Source: an uncultured Pelagibacteraceae bacterium
GTDB taxonomy: Bacteria > Pseudomonadota > Alphaproteobacteria > Pelagibacterales > Pelagibacteraceae
DNA: 64,000 nucleotides
Assembly (NCBI GenBank): GCA_902520695.1
Contig: CABYOT010000001.1
Coordinates: 124,001-188,000, forward strand
Reading direction: 5' to 3'
In this document: positions 34,557 through 43,909 of the stretch, in pieces
Position numbering within the stretch: the first letter of the stretch is position 1
Layout: every line of letters starts with the position of its first letter
Program-made: the position numbers and the translations under genes
Notes under the pieces: model-generated
The model's input: the letters and a program-made list of their open reading frames with translations, nothing else
What the model was told of the DNA's origin: nothing
The model's database searches: none

Positions 34557-34995
34557 CAATTCTATCCACAAATTGAACAAAGTCTTTTTCTTCTCTGAAG
34601 TTTCTATAGACTGATGCAAATCGGACATATGCTACAGGATCAAGTTCTTTTAAACCCTCCATAACCATTGTTCCAATAGTATTAGATGAAATTTCACTTT
34701 GACCTAATTCTTCTAATGATCTACTAATTTTTGAGATAAATTTTTCAGCAGTCTCAGTATCAATAGGTCTTTTCTTTAAAGCGACATAAATTGATTTAGA
34801 AAGTTTTTCCCTATCAAAAGATGATTTTCTTCCATTTTTTTTAACCACAGTAATTTCTCTAAATTGAACTCTCTCAAATGTTGTGAACCTCTCACCACAG
34901 CTACATAGTCTTCTTCTTCTAATTGCCGTTCCATCTTCTGTGGGCCTTGAGTCAACAACTGAAGTGTCACCTTTTTTGCTGCATGGACAAATCAT
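34537..34995 (-). CDS. nrdR: transcriptional repressor NrdR with altered zinc knuckles
   Basis: A 152-residue repressor of ribonucleotide reductase genes: an N-terminal zinc ribbon (residues 1-45) and an ATP-cone (about 48-140, [19 protein letters not shown]). It has [15 protein letters not shown] and [10 protein letters not shown] as in other alphaproteobacteria. The zinc ligands normally form two CxxC knuckles, but here they read CPC (residues 3-5) and CSC (31-33). This was confirmed from the codons TGT CCA TGC and TGT AGC TGT. It lies between glyA and ribD, the usual place. Confidence 0.95.
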   Translation of the reverse strand: MICPCSKKGDTSVVDSRPTEDGTAIRRRRLCSCGERFTTFERVQFREITVVKKNGRKSSFDREKLSKSIYVALKKRPIDTETAEKFISKISRSLEELGQSEISSNTIGTMVMEGLKELDPVAYVRFASVYRNFREEKDFVQFVDRIDVFKKR

Positions 34996-35003
34996 AAATT
35001 AAT

Positions 35004-36314
35004 TTAGCCTAAGTGTTTATAGATAGGGAAATTAGAACAAAGGCTTACAACTTCTTTTCTTACTTCATCTTCAGTTTTAGAGTTATCTTCAGGGTTTTCG
35101 GCTAACCCTTTTATAGTTTTTGTTATTAAATCACCTACTATTTGAAATTCTTTTAACCCAAATCCTCTTGTTGTGGCTGCTTGCGATCCAAGTCTTATTC
35201 CAGAAGTTATCATTGGGCTTTCACTATCAAACGGAATACCATTTTTATTACATGTAATGTTGGCTCTAGAAAGACTTTCTGCAGCGACGTTACCTTTTAC
35301 ATTAAAAGGTCTTAAGTCAACTAACATCAAATGTGTATCTGTCCCACCTGAATAAATTTTAAAACCATTATTCTTTAACGTTTCTGCTAAAATTTTTGCA
35401 TTTGCTAAAACAGTTTTTATATAATCTTTAAATTCAGGTTTTAATGCTTCTTTAAATCCAACAGCTTTTGCAGCTATAATATGCATAAGTGGTCCACCTT
35501 GGTATCCAGGGAAAACTGCTGTATTAAATTTTTTAGATAAGTCCTCGTGATTAGTTAATATTATTCCACCTCTTGCACTTCTAAAAACTTTGTGAGTAGT
35601 AGATGTAACCACATGAGCATAGTCACATGGATTAGGATATCCCTTACCAGCAACCAAACCTGAAAAATGAGCCATGTCAACCATTAGATATGCTCCAACT
35701 TTATCAGCTATTTCTCTAAATCTTTTAAAGTCAATCACCCTTGAATAAGCACTACCACCTGCAATTATAAGTTTAGGTTTGTGCTCAAGTGCAAGTTTTT
35801 CAACATTATCATAATCAATAAGTTCAGATTCTTTATCAACTTCATATCCAATTGCATTAAACCATTTTCCTGACATTGAAATTTTCAAACCATGAGTTAT
35901 ATGTCCCCCTGAATTCAAACTCATTCCCATAAAAGTATCACCAGGTTTTAACAAAGCTAAAAACACAGCACCGTTTGCCTGCGCCCCTGAGTGAGGTTGT
36001 GCGTTAGCAAATTTACAATTAAATAATTCTTTAAGCCTATCTATAGCTAATTGTTCAGCTACATCGACATGTTCACAACCATTATAGTATCTTTTACCTG
36101 GATAGCCCTCAGCATACTTATTTGTTAAGACTGATCCTTGAGCTTCTAGAACAGCTTGAGATACAATATTTTCGGATGCAATTAGTTCGATATGATTTTG
36201 TTGTCTAACCAACTCATCATTAATAGCTTTATAAATTTCAGGATCACTATCTAATAAACTTTTTTCAAAGAAGTCTTTGTACTCACTGTTTAAATATTTT
36301 GTTTCACTTGACAT
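35004..36314 (-). CDS. glyA: serine hydroxymethyltransferase
   Basis: A 436-residue PLP enzyme that interconverts serine and glycine with tetrahydrofolate. Markers: [37 protein letters not shown] (in part: [14 protein letters not shown]), and the PLP lysine in [17 protein letters not shown], then [11 protein letters not shown]. It can use the glycine and methylene-tetrahydrofolate made by the sarcosine oxidase also in this window. It precedes nrdR by 8 bases and follows rpiB by 5. Confidence 0.97.
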   Translation of the reverse strand: MSSETKYLNSEYKDFFEKSLLDSDPEIYKAINDELVRQQNHIELIASENIVSQAVLEAQGSVLTNKYAEGYPGKRYYNGCEHVDVAEQLAIDRLKELFNCKFANAQPHSGAQANGAVFLALLKPGDTFMGMSLNSGGHITHGLKISMSGKWFNAIGYEVDKESELIDYDNVEKLALEHKPKLIIAGGSAYSRVIDFKRFREIADKVGAYLMVDMAHFSGLVAGKGYPNPCDYAHVVTSTTHKVFRSARGGIILTNHEDLSKKFNTAVFPGYQGGPLMHIIAAKAVGFKEALKPEFKDYIKTVLANAKILAETLKNNGFKIYSGGTDTHLMLVDLRPFNVKGNVAAESLSRANITCNKNGIPFDSESPMITSGIRLGSQAATTRGFGLKEFQIVGDLITKTIKGLAENPEDNSKTEDEVRKEVVSLCSNFPIYKHLG

Positions 36315-36319
36315 AATTT

Positions 36320-36739
36320 TTATATTTTTTTAACTCTTTTTAAGTGTCTTCCACCCTCAAACTTAGTATTTAAGAATGCATTTATACATTTAAAGGCTAA
36401 ATTTTTACTAATCAACCTTTCTCCTAATGTAATAACATTTGCATCATTATGCAATCTAGATAATTTAGCGTTTTTTACCGAATAACATAATGCCGCTCTT
36501 ATATTTTTATGTTTATTAGCTGTCATTGCCATGCCCATACCCGAACCACATACTAAAATACCAATATTCTCTTTTTTTATCTTTTTTGATAATTTATGGG
36601 CATAATCTGGATAGTTTACTGATTCTTTTGAATGCTCTGGACCTAAATCTAAAACTTCAAATTTTGAAGAAAATTTTTTTTTAATACTCTCTTTTAAATT
36701 AAATCCAGCGTGATCAGATGCGATATAAATTTTTTTCAA
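36320..36739 (-). CDS. rpiB: ribose-5-phosphate isomerase B
   Basis: A 139-residue RpiB/LacAB isomerase. It begins [19 protein letters not shown], and has [11 protein letters not shown], the active-site segment [26 protein letters not shown] (in part: [15 protein letters not shown]) with the catalytic Cys, and [14 protein letters not shown]. It interconverts ribose and ribulose 5-phosphate. The rpiB-glyA pair is common in alphaproteobacteria. Confidence 0.96.
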   Translation of the reverse strand: MKKIYIASDHAGFNLKESIKKKFSSKFEVLDLGPEHSKESVNYPDYAHKLSKKIKKENIGILVCGSGMGMAMTANKHKNIRAALCYSVKNAKLSRLHNDANVITLGERLISKNLAFKCINAFLNTKFEGGRHLKRVKKI

Positions 36740-36740
36740 A

Positions 36741-37385
36741 TTAATTAAATTTATAATCTAAAACACATGCAACTAGGTGTATTCTATTTTCTTCTCCACC
36801 ATTAAATGCATTATGATATTTTGTATTGTTGGTAACCCAAACTGATCCATCAGCAGGCATATGCTTAGCTACATTATCAATAACCATCAAGCATCCAGGA
36901 TTTGTTATAATTGGTATATGCAATCTAGGTTCTGGATCTCTATGCCAGCTTAATGTTGATCTTGGTTCTTTTAATAAAATTCTTACTCTGCCCAATTTAT
37001 ATTTTGATGAAAGAACATCATAAACTTCTTTAAAATAAGTATTTTCATAATCTCTTATAAATTCACTATATTTAGATTCGTCTATATCGACATCTCTTGA
37101 AACTTCTTTCCCAGATTTATCTGGTTTAGTCCAATAAACACCTCGAGCTTTACTACCTTTTATTGAGTCTGGATCTCCTGGTATTTGTGTTAAAGAAATT
37201 GCGCCAAAGTTAGTTACACCACCTCCATCATCAAATTTTTTAATTTTTGTGATTTGGTTATAAGCATCTTGAAGCTTATCAATATCAAATTGTATAGTTT
37301 GTTTTTGAAAGTCACTAAAGTCTAAAACTCTATCGGTTTGATCATGTAAGTTAAGGTTTACGATTTTATTTCTATTATCTATCAT
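36741..37385 (-). CDS. aspartyl/asparaginyl beta-hydroxylase-like dioxygenase
   Basis: A 214-residue protein with a double-stranded beta-helix C-terminal half. The Fe(II)/2-oxoglutarate facial triad looks complete: LSWHRDPEPRLHIPII gives His-x-Asp, and TKYHNAFNGGEENRIHLV gives the distal His and the Arg for 2-oxoglutarate. This matches the Asp/Asn beta-hydroxylase family; targets may be proteins or small molecules. It is the first gene of the reverse-strand rpiB-glyA transcript, separated by 68 bases from the divergent hemB. No specific substrate can be named. Confidence 0.78.
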   Translation of the reverse strand: MIDNRNKIVNLNLHDQTDRVLDFSDFQKQTIQFDIDKLQDAYNQITKIKKFDDGGGVTNFGAISLTQIPGDPDSIKGSKARGVYWTKPDKSGKEVSRDVDIDESKYSEFIRDYENTYFKEVYDVLSSKYKLGRVRILLKEPRSTLSWHRDPEPRLHIPIITNPGCLMVIDNVAKHMPADGSVWVTNNTKYHNAFNGGEENRIHLVACVLDYKFN

Positions 37386-37453
37386 GAAGATTGTTTTCTA
37401 CTCATTTATATATATATTTGTATAATAGATTTTGTCGCATAATAAAATACAAT

Positions 37454-38434
37454 ATGATTACAGGTAAATATCCAAATTTAAGGCTTAGAAGATCAAGAAA
37501 ATATGCTTGGTCTAGGAAGCTAGTCCAAGAAAGTTCTTTATCTTACAGTGATTTGATCTTGCCAATTTTCTTGATTGAAGGAAAAAATAAAAAAGAATCA
37601 ATAAAATCTATGCCAAATGTATTTAGGTATAGTGTAGACAAACTGAATATAGCTGTAGGTAAAGCAATTAAAAAAGGAATACCTATGGTTGCTTTATTTC
37701 CATACACAAGCAAAACAAAAAAAGATGAAAATGGTTCTGAAGCATTAAATCCAGATAATTTAGTTTGTAGAGGGATAAAATTCATTAAAAAAAAATTTAA
37801 AAATAAAATTGGTATTATGTGTGATGTGGCCCTAGATCCTTACACTTCTCATGGCCATGATGGATTATTAAAGAAAAATAATATTCTAAATGACAAGACT
37901 ATAGAAATACTTACCAAACAAGCTGTGCTGCAAGCCAAAATAGGATGTGATGTTATTGCACCCTCAGATATGATGGATGGCAGAATTGGTAAAATTCGAT
38001 CAGCATTAGATAAAAATAATTTAAATGACGTGCAAATATTATCATATGCAGTTAAATTTTCATCTAGCTTTTATGGACCATTTAGAGACGCTATTGGATC
38101 AAAAAAATTACTAAAAGGTGATAAAAAAACATACCAAATGGATTTTAGAAATTCAGATGAAGCTTTGAGAGAAGTTTCATTAGATATAAAAGAAGGTGCT
38201 GATATGGTCATGGTTAAACCTGGTATGCCCTATCTTGATATAATAAAAAAAGTAAAAGATAATTTCAAAATACCAGTATTTGCGTATCAAGTTTCTGGTG
38301 AATACAGTTTGATAATGAATGGAATTAATAAAAAATTAATAGACAAAACTTCAATAAAAGAGTCACTTATTTCGTTTAAAAGAGCTGGAGCAAACTGTAT
38401 TATAACATATTTTGCTGATCAAATTGATCTTTGA
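37454..38434 (+). CDS. hemB: delta-aminolevulinic acid dehydratase (HemB)
   Basis: A protein of 326 residues from the ATG giving MITGKYPNLRLRRSRK; a longer frame upstream has no family match. It condenses two aminolevulinates to porphobilinogen. Markers: LILPIFLIEG, DVALDPYTSHGHDG, APSDMMDGRIG with a Schiff-base neighbour, YGPFRDA and the catalytic Lys in VMVKPGMPYLDI. The metal region has Ala/Asp in place of the cysteines of zinc enzymes, so it is the magnesium-dependent type usual in alphaproteobacteria. It ends directly against the recO stop. Confidence 0.96.
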   Translation: MITGKYPNLRLRRSRKYAWSRKLVQESSLSYSDLILPIFLIEGKNKKESIKSMPNVFRYSVDKLNIAVGKAIKKGIPMVALFPYTSKTKKDENGSEALNPDNLVCRGIKFIKKKFKNKIGIMCDVALDPYTSHGHDGLLKKNNILNDKTIEILTKQAVLQAKIGCDVIAPSDMMDGRIGKIRSALDKNNLNDVQILSYAVKFSSSFYGPFRDAIGSKKLLKGDKKTYQMDFRNSDEALREVSLDIKEGADMVMVKPGMPYLDIIKKVKDNFKIPVFAYQVSGEYSLIMNGINKKLIDKTSIKESLISFKRAGANCIITYFADQIDL

Positions 38435-39109
38435 TTATTTTAACAAATTAACAAAATCATTCCTTGATGATGGATAGTTCTTGTTATTAGGTTTGATAAT
38501 TGTTTTATCCAAAAAATCTCCCACTATTGAAAAACCTTTATAAATATCTTTTAAATTTTCAGGACTAATTTTTTTATCAATTAGAAAATTAGGTATAATT
38601 TTTTGACTTGAATCAACAATATATTTTGTTTGTCCATTAATATTTTTATCAACTACGTAATCTTTAAAGTTAATATCATATCCAATAGACTTTAGTATAT
38701 TTAGCTCTAAATATAAAAATTCAACAAGCCAATTATCAAGTTCAATTATTTTAAATAATTTTTCTAAAAGATTATATATTTCAACATTAATCTCATTTTC
38801 AGCAGTGAGAATTTTAATTAAATTCATACAATAGATAATACAAAATAATTTTTTTTTATTTTCTAAATAAACTGGGGTTTTAATTTCATCAATCTCAACT
38901 TTTAGATATCCAAGCCTACCATCCTCTCTTAGTTTTGAATTTATATGAAATTTATTACCTATTAATAAATAGCTCTTAATCTTTTTTGATGTAGACCCAA
39001 AAATGATGCCAACTATTTTTCCATTATTTTCCGTGTAGAATTCAGCTATCGACGAATTCTCGTTATATTTGTTCAAAGATATTAAATATCCTTTATCTTG
39101 CCAATTCAT
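38435..39109 (-). CDS. recO: DNA repair protein RecO
   Basis: A 224-residue protein. The N-terminal OB fold starts WQDKGYLISLNKYNENSSI and includes NGKIVGIIFGSTSKK; the C-terminal helical part follows with WLVEFLYLELNILKSIGYDINF, typical of RecO. No zinc cysteines are seen, as is common in proteobacteria. RecO loads RecA with RecR. It overlaps rnc by 4 bases, with no era gene in between, where alphaproteobacteria often have one. Confidence 0.87.
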   Translation of the reverse strand: MNWQDKGYLISLNKYNENSSIAEFYTENNGKIVGIIFGSTSKKIKSYLLIGNKFHINSKLREDGRLGYLKVEIDEIKTPVYLENKKKLFCIIYCMNLIKILTAENEINVEIYNLLEKLFKIIELDNWLVEFLYLELNILKSIGYDINFKDYVVDKNINGQTKYIVDSSQKIIPNFLIDKKISPENLKDIYKGFSIVGDFLDKTIIKPNNKNYPSSRNDFVNLLK

Positions 39110-39771
39110 TTATGCTTAATTTTTTTGAGAAGTTCTGAAGCTGCAGATTGCTCTGCATTTTTTTTTGAAGATCCAATTGCGTAAACATATGTACCATTTT
39201 TAAGTTTAACACCAACTTTAAAATTTGGTTTATGTCTTGGACCTGTATTAGAGATTAGTTTATAGATAGGTAATATTTTATAATTTTTCAAAGAGTATTC
39301 TTGAAGTTGTGTTTTAGCATCAATAAAAGTAGTTTCTGCATCGTTTATTAAATTTTTCCATAGTTTAAGGATAAAACTTTTAGAAACTTCAAAACCTTTA
39401 TCCAAATAAATAGCTCCAATTAATGCTTCACAACAATCAGAGATAATCTTATTTTCAACTATATTATTTCTCGTTTTTGAATTACCTGTAATTATAAATT
39501 CTTTAAGGTTTAACGAATTTCCAATTTCTAGACATTTATTTTTATTAACTAAAGAGGCTAATTTTTTATCTAATGACCCTACTTTTTCACTTGGATAAAG
39601 CTCATACAATTTTTTTGAAACAACAAGTCCTAGTACTCTATCGCCTAAAAATTCAAGATTTTCATAATTATTATTTGGATCATAACTTTTGTGTGTAATA
39701 GCTTGCAAAAGGATTTGCTCATTTTTGAAATTTATTTTAATCTTTCTTTGAAGGTACTTAATATTGCTCAT
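39106..39771 (-). CDS. rnc: ribonuclease III
   Basis: A 221-residue double-strand-specific endoribonuclease. The catalytic domain has ENLEFLGDRVLGLVVS and ISDCCEALIGAIYLDKG with the metal-binding acidic residues; the C-terminal dsRNA-binding domain (from about residue 152) has DAKTQLQEYSLKNYKILP, GPRHKPNF and KKNAEQSAASELL. It processes rRNA and structured transcripts. It lies between lepB (2-base gap) and recO. Confidence 0.96.
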   Translation of the reverse strand: MSNIKYLQRKIKINFKNEQILLQAITHKSYDPNNNYENLEFLGDRVLGLVVSKKLYELYPSEKVGSLDKKLASLVNKNKCLEIGNSLNLKEFIITGNSKTRNNIVENKIISDCCEALIGAIYLDKGFEVSKSFILKLWKNLINDAETTFIDAKTQLQEYSLKNYKILPIYKLISNTGPRHKPNFKVGVKLKNGTYVYAIGSSKKNAEQSAASELLKKIKHK

Positions 39772-39773
39772 AA

Positions 39774-40502
39774 TTAATCAATTAATTTGAAAAATCTATT
39801 TAACCTTAATATTTCATTCCAATTCCAAAATTTAGCAATACTTCCTACAAATGGATCTGATGAAAAAAACAATATTTGAGCTTTACCCACAAGATTATTT
39901 TTATGGACATATCCAACTTCAGATAAAAATCTACTATCTTTTGAGCAATCCCTATTATCTCCTAAGAAAAATAAATGGTCATTTGGAACAAGGTATTTAT
40001 CTGTGTTAGCGAAAGTAATATCAGTTCTGTATGATGCAAAATAAACTTTGCCGTTTGGGAGTTTTTCCTCAAATATGTTAACTTTTATTTTTGATTTACC
40101 ACAATAATTAGTGATATTTTTTGATTTAATTGTTTTTAAAATTTGATTGCCATTTAGGAAAAGATCACCATTAATAAACTGAATTGTATCACCTGGCAAA
40201 CCAATAACACGCTTTATATAATCTGTTCTATTATCGGCCGGTGTTTTAAATACTGCAACGTCACCTCTTTCAGGATTATGGGCAAAAATACGGTTTTCAA
40301 AAATAGGTGGACTGAATGGAAAGGAATGTTTGCTATAACCATATGTGAATTTAGTGACAAAAAGTCTATCTCCAACTAATAAATTTGGTTCCATTGATGA
40401 TGAAGGAATATAAAAAGGTTGCAACAAAATAGATCTAATTAAAACTGCAATGATAAGTGCATAAATTATAGTTTTAAGATTTTCAATTATTATTTTTTTC
40501 AT
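39774..40502 (-). CDS. lepB: signal peptidase I
   Basis: A 242-residue inner-membrane protease removing signal peptides. An N-terminal anchor helix (TIIYALIIAVLIRSILL) leads to the catalytic Ser in PSSSMEPNLLVGD, the general-base Lys in DYIKRVIGLPGD, and the conserved FFLGDNRDCSKDSR. It overlaps acpS by 4 bases. The acpS-lepB-rnc order is standard for alphaproteobacteria. Confidence 0.96.
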   Translation of the reverse strand: MKKIIIENLKTIIYALIIAVLIRSILLQPFYIPSSSMEPNLLVGDRLFVTKFTYGYSKHSFPFSPPIFENRIFAHNPERGDVAVFKTPADNRTDYIKRVIGLPGDTIQFINGDLFLNGNQILKTIKSKNITNYCGKSKIKVNIFEEKLPNGKVYFASYRTDITFANTDKYLVPNDHLFFLGDNRDCSKDSRFLSEVGYVHKNNLVGKAQILFFSSDPFVGSIAKFWNWNEILRLNRFFKLID

Positions 40503-40888
40503 ATTTTTTTATCTATAACAACAAACGCTATTGAATAATCTTTTTCATCAGAAAGTGATAAAAAAACTTTATATCTTTGTATTTTAAATTTTTTTTTCAA
40601 AAAATTGTTTAATTTTTTTGAAAGTGAAATATATGGCTTTCCATTCTTGTAATTCTTAATTTCAATATCTATAAAATTTATATCTGATCTAAAGCCAGTC
40701 CCAATTGCTTTAACAAATGCTTCTTTTGCAGCAAATCTTTTTGCATAAAAATTAATTTTATTTTTTAATTTTCTTCCCTGTTGAATTTCTTTTTCTGTAA
40801 AAATTCTATTTAAAAAACCTTTAATTTTTAATGAATTATTTATTCTACTGTTTTTAATAATATCAACACCATTTCCAATTATATGCAT
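40499..40888 (-). CDS. acpS: holo-ACP synthase
   Basis: A 129-residue phosphopantetheinyl transferase that activates acyl carrier protein. It starts IIGNGVDIIKNSRI with the metal-binding Asp and has RFAAKEAFVKAIGTGF with the catalytic Glu-Lys region; the end (VFLSLSDEKDYSIAFVV) also fits. The start overlaps the pdxJ stop by one base. Confidence 0.94.
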   Translation of the reverse strand: MHIIGNGVDIIKNSRINNSLKIKGFLNRIFTEKEIQQGRKLKNKINFYAKRFAAKEAFVKAIGTGFRSDINFIDIEIKNYKNGKPYISLSKKLNNFLKKKFKIQRYKVFLSLSDEKDYSIAFVVIDKKI

Positions 40889-41607
40889 TATCTTAAAATT
40901 TTAATAAATTGTTTAACTACTTTTGAAATGCTATGTGAGACAGACTCTCCGATTATAAAATGGCCTATATTAAATTCCTCAATTTGTTTAATCTTTTTGA
41001 GTATTTTTGTTGTCTTATAGTCCATACCATGTCCAGCATGAACCTCTAAACCTATATTTTTAGCATAAGTAGCGCATTTTTTAATTTTATTTAGTTCTCT
41101 GGAGTAATTTTTTTTCCACTTTATTTGATTTGATATCTTACCTGTATGTATCTCTATACATTTGCTTCCTAAGATTTTTGATAATTTTATATCTTGTAGA
41201 GATGGATTTATAAATAAGCTTGTTCTAATATTATTTCTATTAAAAATTTCTAATATTTTTTTGATTTTATTTTTATTTTTTTTTAAATTTAATCCTCCTT
41301 CTGTAGTAATTTCATTTCTTTTTTCAGGAACAAGACAAATAAAAGAAGGTTTATTTTTTAGTGCAATATTAATCATTTTTGGATCTGAAGCTATTTCCAA
41401 ATTAATAGGGATTGATTTATTTGATGAGAGAATTTTTAAATCCATATCATTAATGTGTCGCCTATCCTCTCTTAAATGAACTGTAATAGAGTCTGCACCA
41501 GCCTTTAAAACATCTAAAGCTACAGTATAGGGATCAGGATGTTTTTCACCTCTAGCATTTCTTAACGTTGCAACATGGTCGATGTTAACACCTAGTCTCT
41601 TTTTCAT
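40888..41607 (-). CDS. pdxJ: pyridoxine 5'-phosphate synthase
   Basis: A 239-residue TIM-barrel enzyme that forms pyridoxine phosphate from deoxyxylulose phosphate and aminoacetone phosphate. Markers: RLGVNIDHVATLRNARG, ITVHLREDRRHI, IEIHTGKIS and GLEVHAGHGMDY. This implies the DXP-dependent vitamin B6 route. Pyridoxal phosphate is needed by GlyA and both MetY proteins in the window. It overlaps pyrE by 4 bases. Confidence 0.96.
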   Translation of the reverse strand: MKKRLGVNIDHVATLRNARGEKHPDPYTVALDVLKAGADSITVHLREDRRHINDMDLKILSSNKSIPINLEIASDPKMINIALKNKPSFICLVPEKRNEITTEGGLNLKKNKNKIKKILEIFNRNNIRTSLFINPSLQDIKLSKILGSKCIEIHTGKISNQIKWKKNYSRELNKIKKCATYAKNIGLEVHAGHGMDYKTTKILKKIKQIEEFNIGHFIIGESVSHSISKVVKQFIKILR

Positions 41608-42194
41608 TTTAAAAATCTACTTCCAGGTTTGGTAATTGGAATTTTTTTTAGACTTTCTGGAATATTTTTTTTTTTAAAAGTTGGAATTTTTAATTTTACT
41701 TGTGAAATTATATTTTTTCTTTTCATTTTTAAAGTTTGCTTATTTGATCTGTCAATTAAACATGCAAATCCTAATAAAATTGCACCAGATTTCTTTATTA
41801 ATTTAGCGCACTCTAAACTTGATTTTCCTGTAGTTATAACATCTTCAATAATTAAAACTCTTGATTTTTTTTTAATATAAAAACCTCTTCTTAACTTAAA
41901 ATTTCCATCAACACGTTCACAGAAAATTGTTTCTTTTTTTAAAATTCTTCCGATTTCATAACCAATTATAATTCCACCCATCGCTGGTGAAAGAATTAAA
42001 TCAATATTTTTAAATGTTTTTTTAATTTTACTTGCTAAAGATTTTGTAAATTTTTCAGATTTGTTTGGAAAACTTAATAATTTTGCACATTGCACATAAG
42101 ATGGTGAATGTAGTCCAGATGACAATACAAAATGTCCATCTAGCAAAGCATTAGTTTTTCTTAAAACTGCTAAAGAGTTTTTTGAAGAAAGCAT
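41604..42194 (-). CDS. pyrE: orotate phosphoribosyltransferase
   Basis: A 196-residue enzyme making OMP from orotate and PRPP. The N-terminus has ALLDGHFVLSSGLHSPSYVQ, the core LILSPAMGGIIIGYEIG and the PRPP-binding loop VLIIEDVITTGKSSLE. The start is inside the end of the upstream stringent-response gene, an overlap of 44 bases, but the N-terminal family match begins within about ten residues of it, so the start is probably right. It forms part of pyrimidine synthesis with PyrB. Confidence 0.95.
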   Translation of the reverse strand: MLSSKNSLAVLRKTNALLDGHFVLSSGLHSPSYVQCAKLLSFPNKSEKFTKSLASKIKKTFKNIDLILSPAMGGIIIGYEIGRILKKETIFCERVDGNFKLRRGFYIKKKSRVLIIEDVITTGKSSLECAKLIKKSGAILLGFACLIDRSNKQTLKMKRKNIISQVKLKIPTFKKKNIPESLKKIPITKPGSRFLK

Positions 42195-43893
42195 ATTTTT
42201 TATTTTTGTGTCTTATAATTTTAAATTTATATTCTTTTTGTTTTAGTTCACTTATCAATTTTGTAAAGTTCTTAAGGTCATGTATGATTAAATTAAATTT
42301 GAAATTAATCCTTCCATTAAGTTTTTCTACCATTTCCACACTTGAAATATTAACAAAGTTTTTACCAATCATGGTTGTTACATCACCCATTTTTCCAGGT
42401 TCATCAGGCAGAGAAATCCAAAGTGTAGTATTATATCTTTTTTCCTTAATCGGTTTGCTGTTTTCACGGTACTGCCAATAACGTCTAATTGCAGCACGAG
42501 CTTTCCCTGTTTTAGTGCTCGTTAACCAATGTAATGAGGGGGAGGCTTTTTTAGAGGTGATAATCTTAACTACATCCCCGTTTCTTAATATAGATTGCAA
42601 AGCACTTTCATTTCCGTTTATTTCGCAACCAACAGCAGCATCTCCGATTTGAGTATGGACCGCATAGGCAAAATCTATTGGTGTAGCATTTTTTGGCAGT
42701 TTTATAATTGATCCTTTTGGTGTGAAACAAAAGGCGTTTTCTTGAAACATTTGAAGTTTTGTATATTCATAAGAGTCATCTGGATTCTCATTTTTATCAA
42801 TAATTTCAACTAAATCTGCTAACCAATCATACTCCTTCCAAGTTAAAGAATTAAATTTTTCTGATGATTTATATTTCCAGTGAGAAGCGATACCTCTTTC
42901 TGCAAATTCATGCATTTGCTTTGTTCTTAATTGGATTTCAATTGGTCTTTTATTTGGTCCAATAATAGCTGTGTGTAATGATTGATATTTATTGATTTTT
43001 GGAGATGAAATATAATCTTTAAATTTACCTGGTATACAATTCCATTTACTATGGAAAATTCCCAAAGCTTTATAGCAATCATCAATATTATCTAAAATAA
43101 TTCTAAACCCAATAATGTCAGTTATTTGTTCAAGAGAAGTTCTTTTTTTTTGGATTTTTCTCCAAATTGAAAAAGGAGTTTTCTCTCTTCCAACTATTTT
43201 TGGTTCTATATTTTTGTTTTTAAGTATTTCAAAAAACTCATCAGAAATATTATTAAAGTTAATTAGATTATTTTCTTTAATTTTATCTAATCTGTCTTTT
43301 ATCAATTTTCTTGCATCTTCATTTAAAACTTCAAAAGAAAGGTCCTCTAATTCATCTCTTATACGATGCATGCCCATCCTATCTGCAAGAGGTGCATAAA
43401 TTTCCATTGTTTCTTTTGCTTTTCTAATTTGCTTTTCTTTATCAACAACTTTAATGGTACGCATATTGTGCAGTCTATCAGCTAGTTTCACCAGTAAAAC
43501 TCGGATGTCTTTTGATGTTGCTAATATTAATTTTCTAAAATTTTCTGCTTTAGAGTTTGATATAGCTTGATTTTCAAACTCAGAAATTTTTGTAACACCA
43601 TCAACTAAATCAGCAACCTCTTTTCCAAATTCTGCTTCTATTGTATTATAAGTTGCATGAGTATCTTCTATTGTATCATGAAGTAAACCAGTAGCTATAG
43701 TTGCACTGTCTAGCCTTAACTCAGTTAAAATATTTGCAACTGCTATCGGGTGAATAATGTAAGGTGAGCCCTCATCTCTTTTTTGTTTTTCATGGGCCTT
43801 TAAAGCAAAATCATAGGCTTTTGATAAAGTTTCTGGATTAAGAAACTTATTATAATTTTTTACCTTATTAATTAATTCTTCAGATTTAAGCAT
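42151..43893 (-). CDS. RelA/SpoT-type (p)ppGpp synthetase/hydrolase, short form
   Basis: A 580-residue Rel-type protein, shorter than the usual 700-750. Order: HD hydrolase (SPYIIHPIAVANILTEL, GLLHDTIEDT, ADRLHNMRTI), so hydrolysis should be intact; synthetase (TDIIGFRIIL, KYQSLHTAIIG, EIQLRTKQMHEFAERGIAS in part); TGS domain (CFTPKGSIIKLPKNATPIDFAY in part); then a C-terminal ACT-like region (LPDEPGKMGDVTTMIG). The middle helical and zinc-finger region between TGS and ACT is reduced. It is probably the cell's bifunctional enzyme, between folK and pyrE. Confidence 0.93.
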   Translation of the reverse strand: MLKSEELINKVKNYNKFLNPETLSKAYDFALKAHEKQKRDEGSPYIIHPIAVANILTELRLDSATIATGLLHDTIEDTHATYNTIEAEFGKEVADLVDGVTKISEFENQAISNSKAENFRKLILATSKDIRVLLVKLADRLHNMRTIKVVDKEKQIRKAKETMEIYAPLADRMGMHRIRDELEDLSFEVLNEDARKLIKDRLDKIKENNLINFNNISDEFFEILKNKNIEPKIVGREKTPFSIWRKIQKKRTSLEQITDIIGFRIILDNIDDCYKALGIFHSKWNCIPGKFKDYISSPKINKYQSLHTAIIGPNKRPIEIQLRTKQMHEFAERGIASHWKYKSSEKFNSLTWKEYDWLADLVEIIDKNENPDDSYEYTKLQMFQENAFCFTPKGSIIKLPKNATPIDFAYAVHTQIGDAAVGCEINGNESALQSILRNGDVVKIITSKKASPSLHWLTSTKTGKARAAIRRYWQYRENSKPIKEKRYNTTLWISLPDEPGKMGDVTTMIGKNFVNISSVEMVEKLNGRINFKFNLIIHDLKNFTKLISELKQKEYKFKIIRHKNKKYAFFKKLFSSFKKN

Positions 43894-43909
43894 TACTATT
43901 TATATCATT

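Noticed and set aside
34557..34628. RibD start deep inside nrdR
   Set aside because: It would overlap nrdR by 92 bases with no family similarity; the ATG at 34556 is enough.
37391..37453. Longer N-terminus of HemB
   Set aside because: The extra 21 residues do not match the family, and the ATG at 37454 does.
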